This document shows positions 30,470 to 37,470 of a stretch of 37,470 nucleotides of DNA, piece after piece (position 1 is the first letter of the stretch; each line of letters starts with the position of its first letter). Source of the stretch: Gymnopus androsaceus JB14 (taxonomy: Eukaryota > Basidiomycota > Agaricomycetes > Agaricales > Omphalotaceae); contig ML769889.1 in assembly GCA_009733575.1 (NCBI GenBank), positions 1-37,470 of the forward strand, in the 5' to 3' direction. The notes below the pieces were generated by a model. It made no database searches. It saw only the letters and a list, made by a program, of their open reading frames with translations, and was not told the origin of the DNA. Both the position numbers and the translations under genes were made by a program.

Positions 30470-30649
30470 GTAGGTCCCGCATTTGGTAGCATTACTAACC
30501 TGGGATGGAGCAACAGCCCCTTTATCGCTCGTTGCTCTGAACCAGGTATGATACCCTTACTTTATTATTATTATTCTTACTTACTTTATCGCTCGTTGCT
30601 CTGAACCAGTTTCCGAATATATTACTTTAGAGCTGACCTGATTATAACA
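30429..30649 (+). repeat. 3' LTR (221 bp)
   Basis: Begins TGTTGTTGG and ends ATTATAACA. Most differences from the 5' LTR are transitions at CpG sites. Confidence 0.9.
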
Positions 30650-30689
30650 AAGGTTATGTGTTCCAAGTACATCAGCAAAAACTGTTTGG

Positions 30690-30945
30690 GCCTTGGATGG
30701 CCTGAAGTTAACCTCAAGATAACTCAAAGACACCTAGGTTGCCTAGGATGACCTAGGAATTAGGGGGGTAGACTTTGACAACCTGAAGTAACCTGAGTCA
30801 CCTGAGAAATCTGAAAACCTGAGGTAGTCCTAGGTAACCTAGGAGGCCTAGGCTGCCTACGCCATCCCAAGTCCGGCCCCTGTAATCTAGGAGGCTTAGG
30901 TTACCTAGGCTATCCCTGGCCCAGACCATTTTTCCTGATGTAAGG
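30690..30945. repeat. CCTAGG-rich degenerate repeat block
   Basis: The hexamer CCTAGG occurs seven times and CCTGAG or CTTAGG variants several more times, often spaced 8-12 bp (ACCTAGGTTGCCTAGGATGA, GTAACCTAGGAGGCCTAGGC). The pattern is nearly palindromic, and could be the subterminal region of a DNA transposon. No protein is encoded. Confidence 0.5.
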
Positions 30946-30966
30946 CTGTGGGTCAATAAGGTAATG

Positions 30967-31205
30967 GTAAGATATGCCCAGATTTGACTGGTATCACATG
31001 ATCCAATGGATGCAGTATTTTAATTATCAAGTTTTCTACAACCATTTTTCGAAAAAATGGCCTTGGGGCACCTTAAAGAAAGGTCATTTGTGTCAAGCCC
31101 CAAGGCCATTTTTTCAAAAAATGTCTTGTAGAAAATTTTAGAAGCAAAATAGTGTGTCAATGAGAGCACGTGATACCAGTCAAATCTGATCTGGGCATAT
31201 CTTAC
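30967..31205. mobile_element. 239-bp foldback / MITE
   Basis: Both ends read GTAAGATATGCCCAG inward, followed (after a 5-bp insertion on one side) by ATTTGACTGGTATCAC. Inner arms also pair: TTTTCTACAA and AAAAAATGGCCTTGGGGC. The whole element can form a long hairpin. The first T-A of each end could be a mariner-type TA duplication. Confidence 0.7.
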
Positions 31206-31447
31206 AAGAAAAACTTTCATATAAGGAGCCAAACCTAAAGGTTCAGCAAAAAGGCATCCAAATCTAACCTGGTTCTCGGTTTCCCTCAATGGGGGAAGGG
31301 GGGGGGGGGGGGGTCCAGAGGCTCTTGAAGTCAAAATATTTCAACCATTTTTGTGGTTATTTTCATGTTGAACAATGCTTTCAAGTACCATATATGTACA
31401 ATTCCACATTTATCCTGTACTAGAGAGCATCAAATCCTCCTTGCAGG

Positions 31448-32029
31448 TAGTGCTGCCACGGTGCAGTTCACGAACCTTGTGAACCCAGTTCAAACCCGAA
31501 CTGCACCCAGGGTTCAGGTTCGGAAATTTTTGGTAGGTTTGCACCTGCACCAAACCTCTGAACCTCAGGTGACCTTATACATTATTTTTCCTGCTTTTTG
31601 TAAGATAAATGGGGTCAAAGCATAAAATCTTAACCTCCAAATTTATATAAAGTGAGTTTTTAATCATGAATTAACCAATTAAAGTATTTATTACACATGG
31701 CAACTGTTACCTAAGCCTTGACTCGTCACCACACCTGCTCTTACTTGACTGTTACTTGCATGATTTTCAGCAAAAGAGATGGTGGTATGTTCTTGGAGTA
31801 GAATTCATAACATGTAACAAATATAAAATGAAATAACAGTGGTAATGGGCCTCAGTGAACAGTTTAAAAAATTCAGGTTCAAACCTGTTCAAACCTGCAC
31901 CGAACCTTGAACCTAGGTTCAAGGTGCAAGTTCGAGAAAATTTGAACTGCACTTGAGGACCTGAGGTTCAGGTTCAAGGTTCGGAAAAATTTGCCCGAAC
32001 CTGCACCGAACCGCACCGCGGCAGCACTA
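31448..32029. mobile_element. 582-bp hAT-type MITE
   Basis: Inverted repeats begin TAGTGCTGCC at both ends; 20 of the first 22 bases match and both differences are A/G. A perfect 8-bp duplication CTTGCAGG flanks the element (31440-31447, 32030-32037). TIR sequence and duplication length are diagnostic of hAT. There is no coding capacity. Both subterminal regions are full of GGTTCA/GAACCT units that resemble transposase-binding repeats. Confidence 0.85.
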
Positions 32030-32680
32030 CTTGCAGGCAATATATGCTGTTAATGTGGATGGGAGAAAGTTTGTGGAAAGCCCTGAATTACTCTGAACTG
32101 ATGTAATAAAAGTGCAGTTATGCCAATTGGCCTGAAATAACATTACACTAAAGGGTGAATGTCTTCAGGACACTTTGAAATTTCAAAAATTAGGCTCCGG
32201 CAACAGCGGCATAGCAAAAATGTCAGGTGGGCATGGGAATTCACTACCATATAAGGAAAAGGAGGGGGGGCCTTGAAGCCTTAAGGTCAAAAATACAATG
32301 CGATATTTAAATATTTATTTTTGCATACCCCTTGAATTCAACTACACTCAAGGTTCAAGGGCAAGAAATCTCCATGTTACAAAATTCTACCTACTGCCAT
32401 ATCTAATTAGGACAAGATGCCTAGTCCATTGAATATTCTTGATAAGTTTCCTTTCCTTCCCATTTCTATAAGTGATTATTAAAACTAATATGTTCACTAG
32501 TGTGAGGGCTCACCTTTGAACTGGTCATTTGGAAATACTGCTATCTCAAAGATGGTTGCTCAATAGTTTCAGTTTCAGAGAGATGGAGATCATGGAAGGT
32601 CTCTTCTAGTGGGAGTTGATTCAAGTTAAGCATGATGATCAATGCCATTGGGTAAATTGCCTAAATTACAAGAATGAGTT
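32030..32680. other. No gene seen
   Basis: AT-rich sequence with a short G-run (GAGGGGGGGCCTTGAAG near 32263) that resembles the GGGGGGG...CTTGAAGTCAAAAT region near 31300-31340. Possibly part of an older element that the hAT MITE entered. Confidence 0.4.
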
Positions 32681-32689
32681 CATGTGTGT

Positions 32690-33960
32690 AAATGGGTGAA
32701 ACTCAGGCTCACAGTTATTCCAAAGAATATTGGATTTAAAATGTCATTCACAAGCGCCACTGAAGAGAATATAGTAGTGTGCATGTCCAATGCTGTAAAT
32801 ATGATACATAGGAGCTGAAAGGGTTGCTTAGTATGAGGTAAAGTAAATGTAAGGATACCATACTTGAGCAATGCAGAACAACGCTCTAGACTCCACAAGC
32901 AGTAGAAGTATTCTGATTGTTGGTGAAAACCTTTGGTTTGGGAGTGCCAGCAGGTCCAATGATATTGTTGCATGATGTTGAAACCTGAAAGTTGAACCAG
33001 AGCTGAACAGAGTAAATTTGTGATGTGCCTTCTTTTCTCAGACAAGTCTTACCGAACTTTCAGTCCAATGAACAGTGTTGCAGTCAGATTTACACCCAAA
33101 GAAATAATCAGACCAGCAAAATCAATGCTAATGGCATTCTTGAAGTTCAGTTGTATATCCTGAATTATACAACCAGCCAGATTTACTGCTTGAAGCTGGT
33201 CAGTTCCAACAAGTAAATAGAGATGCTGTAAAAAATTACCAAGATTTCCAATCATGAGAGCAATAAGCACACCTCTAATTGATTTGGACTAATGCCAGAT
33301 GACACAAGCTCTCCGCAAGACAATTCCATCGCTAATCATGAGCTGTATGTTCCCACGACACAGTCATCTTTGCAAACACAATAAAGTAAACATTTGCTAC
33401 TCACACAAATAGTCCCAGGCCAACTGATTTGCGCTGCCCATGGAAGAACAGCCATGTCTGCAGAAATAAACTGATCTTCCAGTACATTACTTGATATTTT
33501 TATGAGGCCAAATTGGATTGCAACTGGAATTTGAGCTGAGGTGGCAATGCAGCACCATGTACTGGCAAAAGTTGTGGCAATCAGGAAGGAAAGAAATAAC
33601 ACCCTAGCGTATCCTTGAATACCCTTCTTTCTAACAAGCAAAACCCCCCATGAAAAAAGTTCAGAGTGGAGATACAAGTGTGAACTTATGAAGTATTTAC
33701 ATGAAGGTATAAATTGCTAAGGTGGCTGAAAGAATGAAAACACCTGTTAGGACCAAAGTCACATTAGCACTCCAGCGAATACTCATAACCCTTTACAATG
33801 GAATATTCACCATATACAACGCATGTAGCAATACCTTGACGTTGACCAAGATAGATAACTCTGTATCCGAGGATCAAACCCCCACTGCAAACAGCGTATC
33901 AGATTCTCACCTACGGTTTAAGAAGCAAGCAAGATGTGATCATCTTGCACCACAGTGATG
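32690..33960 (-). pseudogene. Multi-pass membrane protein, mushroom-type, probably dead
   Basis: Reading the minus strand gives hydrophobic exon pieces in order: LTGVFILSATLAIYTFM, then LFLSFLIATTFASTWCCIAT with DQFISADMAVLPWAAQISWP, then LMISDGIVLRRACVIWH, IRGVLIALMIGNLG, then DFAGLIISLGVNLTATLFIG, RILLLLVESRALFCIAQ and LLCIIFTALDMHTTIFSSVA. Intron-like GT/AG borders separate them. This order of helices, including I-x-D-x-I-V-x-x-R-A and L-L-L-x-x-E-S-x-x-L-F-C, is one I associate with the large seven-helix hypothetical membrane protein families of Agaricomycetes. An in-frame TAG at 33289-33291 (minus strand) after CVIWH and uncertain outer exons suggest a pseudogene. Confidence 0.55.
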
Positions 33961-34630
33961 ATCAAGAATGATCAAGAGCAGAAGGGCAACTTGGATTCAA
34001 TTTTAATGGGCTACGAGCATCGCATCGGAGATGTCTCGCAGATTGTGGAAAAAGAATCCCTCAGTCTACATTGAATTTATTGTGCACAAGGTCAGCGCGC
34101 CCAAACAATCAAAATCTATTGAACAGTCGAACCCTCTGCCGGTAACCCGCTGGAGGATAGTGGATGTATACATGTCAGTCATGGTTTCAAGTTTGTAACT
34201 GGGAGCTGGATGAGGATAACAAGCTTAAGGGCAACGATTCGTAATGATATCCGAGACGAGACAGATGACCGTTGTACCCCGATTCAGTACTGTTATGGAG
34301 GAAGCATGAGGGAACCAAAGAAATTCCGTTGGCAACCCGAATGGGATTATCGGGAGAAGGTCAATTGCCGAGGGTTTGGATTAGTGTAGACAACGCATCG
34401 AGTTATCACTACTTCTCTGGATTCGAGTTCCGAATCTTTAGCAGGCTGAAGAAGCTCAGTCAGGATTCTTAAGAGTCACAAGGTTGGATATCTCGTTTAC
34501 TCGTGCCGAACAACTTATCTTCAGTCAGTCGCGAACTAATCTGAAAGGCAGTTCAAAAGTGCACAGAAACCTAGTAGTAAAGCAAACGAACGAATGATAA
34601 CGACCAACCAGGCCCCCCTCCCACAGACCC
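33961..34630. other. No gene seen
   Basis: Only short open frames without protein-like features; nothing supported. Confidence 0.5.
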
Positions 34631-34633
34631 TCG

Positions 34634-34745
34634 CCTGAATTAGCGCAAATTAGGACCCAGATTTGACGGAATCCTTGGCCGTTTTTAGCGTAAAGTAGGC
34701 CTCAAAGCTCGAAGCCTTGCCTGTTAGAGCGTAAATTAGGCCCCC
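34634..34745. repeat. Three degenerate TAGCGTAAATTAGG units
   Basis: TTAGCGCAAATTAGGACCC, TTAGCGTAAAGTAGGCCTC and TAGAGCGTAAATTAGGCCCC are spaced about 45-55 bp. They read as a decayed tandem repeat. Confidence 0.5.
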
Positions 34746-35033
34746 GGAGGGTTTTAGAGGTAAGCGTACAGTATCTCATGGCTAGAAATCACAGCAAGAA
34801 ATGCGAAAAACAAACTAGCTTCAGCTAGACGTTCACTGTTACTGTTACTCGTGTAGTTATTCGTTACACACCAGTCCCCAAAAAGTCATCTGAAGACGCT
34901 CGTTGCTAAAACGACCGACATGAATGAGTGAATGTTATATTTGCGAGGACATTGGTAAGACTACTACTATCGAAAGTTCAAAAACTAAACTAAGCAATTG
35001 ATATCCGATTCTTTTCTGGAGGCTTTAGCACCC

Positions 35034-36849
35034 TCACTCCTCCCTGTATAGTTCGGACTCCCACGCCCTAGGAGAAATGCTTGTAGCACTCCCATCAGCA
35101 TCAAGCGTGAACAAGAATTCGTCAATCCCAATTTCGTTGTACGTGGTCGAGTCAAAGCCGAGCCATGTAGCATTGTTCCAGGCTTGAGAGACAACACCAG
35201 TGCCCGTCGAGGTCAACTGAGGAAAAACTGCGCGATATGAGGCCTTGGACGTCGTCGAGTTGACTTGCGCGTTCAACCCCGTCGGGTAAAGTCTGATGTC
35301 CGAGTCCACTCCAATGAAGTCGGAGCCGTTACTGATGAAAGACTTGATGCCCAGACCAGGCTTACCAGCGTCGATGGAGAGCTCGATGGAGGAGTTCAAA
35401 TCGAACGATCTGTAGCTGCCAGCCAATTTCGCCATGGCTTGTTCTCGGCTGCTTGCTCCAAAGCGGGCAGGAATGCGTCGATGATAAGGTCCGCGGTGAC
35501 GGCGCTGACTTGAATGGCATCTCCTCCTGCGGCCAAAGTTGCAAAGCCAGCATTGTAGTCTGGAATAATGACGAGCACGGAGGAGTAGGCACCAACGTCG
35601 CCGGATTTGGTGTAGAGGTCGACGACGCGGCCATCGACGGAGGTTCGGATGATTTCCCAAGGCTTGCCAACCGACATCTGGAGGCTGGCTGTGTGTGCCA
35701 CGGGTTTCACCCAGCTACGAGTGGTGGAGGGAGATAGCACTTCATTGTTCAGCATGCTCTGTCCTATTCTCATTAGGTCGGCAAGAGTGGAGTATATACC
35801 GCTACCAGGAGTCTCATCGCCTGCTTCGTAGGACCAGGCACTTCCGCTGATACTGAACGGAATAACGGCCTCGGTAGAGTTAACGGGCTCACTGTAACTG
35901 GTTCCATTCAGCCCTAATCTCCCAACCAGGTCTCTCCGGAACATCAACTCGAACGATTCGCCGGTGATGTTTTCAAGGGCATACCCCAGGATCTGGTACG
36001 CAGCGTTCGAGTATGAGGGCGAGCCGAATGGGCTGAATACTGGGTGACGTTGAGTAAGACCCTGGAAATATTCTTATTTCATTGTCAGTATGCAGTTCAT
36101 CCTTGCAATCGAAAAGCCTACCTTCTCTAGAGCAGGGTCCGTGGCATTTGTAGCACACTGTGGTGCGTCACTGCTGTTCAGAGGCGGAAAACCAGATGCA
36201 ACAAGCTGAGCCGAGGTAAAGTTATTATTAGTCAGTTCGTCCTGCTTGGGAGACTATACAACATAGTCAGTACAAGATTCATGAAGAGAAGTAAAATATT
36301 TCAATCACATTCCTGGCTATTCCTGCCATATGGCTTGCAAGCGCTCCAAGTGTGACTATTAGTCCAGTCTACGCAGTCCACCGCGTCTGTCTGTGCATTG
36401 CAACTCTGTGCGGCCGCTTCGAGCTCAGGCACGACGTCAGTGACTTTATGATCCCAAACGTCCTCACCCGCTTCGATGAGGAACAGGTAAGCAGTCAAGA
36501 GCTTCGACACGCTTCCAATACGATAGATACTGTTGTGATCGACCTGTGTTGTACCAGGAGCGGCGAGCGTGGACGAGCTATGCTCAAAGTCCAAAAGAAT
36601 AGATTTTGTGTCGAAGAGACCAATGGAGTACGAGGTTGTATTGGCCCCGAGCTGTCCGAATTTGCACTCGCCCGTCTGGGTAGCACTCGCTAGAGATGCG
36701 TTCAGGCTACTGAGTGCTTGTGAAAAATCGACATTGGCCAGAAGATCTGATGGTGGTTGGAATCCTTGTCCAAGAGGAGGAGGGAAAGCGGTAGCTGCCA
36801 AGACAGCTGAAGTTACACCAGGAATAACCAAGTAAGCTGAAAGCCTCAT
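35034..36849 (-). pseudogene. Secreted serine beta-lactamase-fold hydrolase with two apparent frameshifts
   Basis: Three exons (36849-36309, 36253-36122, 36061-35034; GT-AG introns of 55 and 60 nt). Signal peptide MRLSAYLVIPGVTSAVLAAT. The catalytic S-V-S-K is at residues 113-116 (YRIGSVSKLLTAY), the second motif Y-S-N in SPSYSNAAYQILGY, and a K-S-G in YTKSGDVGAY fits the third. This is the class C beta-lactamase / esterase fold, here a eukaryotic secreted hydrolase, and the C-terminal domain (LAGSYRSFDLNSSIELSIDA ...) resembles that of the ARB_00930-like group. In exon 1 one extra base near 36358-36362 shifts the frame: VTLGALASHMAGIARN continues in the next register. In exon 3 one base is missing near 35436-35440, between ALEQAAENK and AMAKLAGSY. 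Everything else is intact, so either it is a very young pseudogene or the assembly has two single-base errors. Confidence 0.8.
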
Positions 36850-36891
36850 GTTAGAAAGAAATAAGTGACCGCGCTGTGGCCTAGCAGAGTA

Positions 36892-36898
36892 TTATATA
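36892..36898 (-). promoter_or_regulatory. TATA box of the secreted hydrolase gene
   Basis: TATATAA on the minus strand, about 43-49 bp before the start codon at 36849. Confidence 0.5.
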
Positions 36899-37045
36899 GC
36901 AAGTTGCCGCTCATCATTTGATTCTTGACAATTAGTTGTAAGAAAGTAGTAGTGACGTCGATAATTACTAACAGCTCACCTTTGAAACTTGAAAGACTGA
37001 ATACCATATAACAAGCTGCCGCTCGTCATTTGATTCTTGAGCGCA
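36893..37045. repeat. Direct repeat of about 35 bp upstream of the hydrolase
   Basis: ATATAGCAAGTTGCCGCTCA... (from 36893) and ATATAACAAGCTGCCGCTCG... (from about 37007) each continue TCATTTGATTCTTGA. The copies are about 114 bp apart and include the TATA region in the first copy. Confidence 0.6.
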
Positions 37046-37054
37046 GAAATTAGC

Positions 37055-37163
37055 TAGACCGTATTAGCCGCGTGTCTCAAAATGTTTTTGGTCAACTTTT
37101 GAATTGTTTTTGAATAGCTCCACGTCTCAAAATCGTTTTGAGACATGCAACTAATAGGGTCTA
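37055..37163. mobile_element. 109-bp mariner-like MITE
   Basis: The ends read TAGACCGTATTAG and, inverted, TAGACCCTATTAG, then TGTCTCAAAA on both sides; 25 of 30 bases match. The outermost TA on each side fits a TA duplication. The right arm also holds a short palindrome (GTCTCAAAA/TTTTGAGAC). Confidence 0.65.
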
Positions 37164-37229
37164 ATATTAGTCGTATAGATGGAACAATCCGCTGTTAAAT
37201 AACACGGAACATGACCATGACATCCTTAA

Positions 37230-37372
37230 GGTCACCTTGAAGCTCACTTGGCAAACACTTTGAACCGTGACAAGGATACTAATTGGACGAAGGGGTTTCG
37301 GCACAAAGGGGCCCTGCAACGCATCCTTTCAAGTACAGTGAGTGTGTCCAGGTGAACTTCAAGGTGGTATGA
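37230..37372. repeat. Short imperfect inverted repeat at the right edge
   Basis: GTCACCTTGAAGCTCACTTG (37231-37250) is inverted at about 37349-37370 (CCAGGTGAACTTCAAGGTGG). No coding sequence lies between. Possibly another small element end. Confidence 0.4.
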
Positions 37373-37470
37373 AAGCACCATAGCCACTGCGCGAATAGGA
37401 ACAAATGCGTAAACTGGAGAAGTCGCTCCTCAAGTCACAGGAGTGCGCAGAAAACCTGTACGTGCCGCTT

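Larger units (their letters stand above)
25133..30649 (+). mobile_element. Ty1/Copia LTR retrotransposon, degenerate
   Basis: The 5,517-bp element has two 221-bp LTRs (TG...CA), a primer site directly after the 5' LTR and a G-rich polypurine tract before the 3' LTR. Coding order is gag, protease, integrase, reverse transcriptase, RNase H, which is the Copia order. Several stops and frame changes interrupt the polyprotein (for example near 25690, 26649, 27179, 27671, 27903, 28063 and 29032). It lies in a Plavaka-like relic. The bases flanking the LTRs (CCCAT left, AAGGT right) do not form a target duplication. It is not expected to be autonomous. Confidence 0.9.

Noticed and set aside
25128..30654. 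5-bp target duplication for the Copia element
   Set aside because: CCCAT and AAGGT do not match, nor do shifted versions of the borders.
31296..31313. Long G homopolymer
   Set aside because: Most likely a simple repeat whose length may be an assembly artefact; no function inferred.
35265..35513. Plus-strand open frames over the secreted hydrolase
   Set aside because: Antisense shadows; the minus strand holds the catalytic motifs and introns.
1..37470. CRISPR arrays, bacterial operons, phage genes
   Set aside because: No regularly spaced repeats with unique spacers and no bacterial gene organisation; introns and tRNA structure show a eukaryotic genome.

Overview
The window is nuclear DNA of a mushroom-forming basidiomycete (Agaricomycetes, most likely Agaricales). 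Evidence: short GT-AG introns of 45-65 nt, a family of F-box proteins with a coiled coil just before the F-box, a UstYa-like (DUF3328) fragment, serine beta-lactamase-fold secreted hydrolases, a tRNA-Phe with an intron after position 37, and many mobile-element remains. No bacterial or viral genome features are present. The family-level placement is inference from protein style, not from a search.

Layout. 1-940: a duplicated gene fragment and a degenerate tRNA-like sequence. 948-5007: an apparently intact 4,060-bp DNA transposon with imperfect terminal inverted repeats, a perfect 7-bp target duplication and one three-exon gene for a 1,042-residue coiled-coil protein of unknown family. This is the best candidate for something undescribed. 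5568-7626: a decayed beta-lactamase-like hydrolase joined to the 3' part of a UstYa-like gene. 7743-10269 and 16517-18742: a divergent pair of F-box genes present twice in opposite orientation, i.e. a large inverted duplication. Between the arms are a tRNA-Phe gene, a small single-pass membrane protein gene, an F-box relic and a hypothetical gene. 19913-22706: another F-box gene divergent from a UBE2S-type ubiquitin-conjugating enzyme, the only clear core cell-biology gene here. 23043-24635: a third, dead copy of the F-box family.

From 24.8 kb to 34 kb the window is a mobile-element graveyard. A Plavaka-like transposase relic is interrupted by a 5.5-kb Ty1/Copia element with 221-bp LTRs and a half-tRNA-iMet primer site. 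Then come a CCTAGG-rich block, a 239-bp foldback, a 582-bp hAT-type MITE with an 8-bp duplication, and a broken multi-pass membrane protein gene. From 35.0 kb to 36.8 kb lies a secreted beta-lactamase-fold hydrolase with two apparent frameshifts, followed by a 109-bp mariner-like MITE.

The genes do not form an obvious pathway. The picture is a fast-evolving accessory region shaped by duplication of F-box genes, element insertion and pseudogenisation, with UBE2S as an island of conserved sequence. All calls come from reading the sequence; no database search was run.
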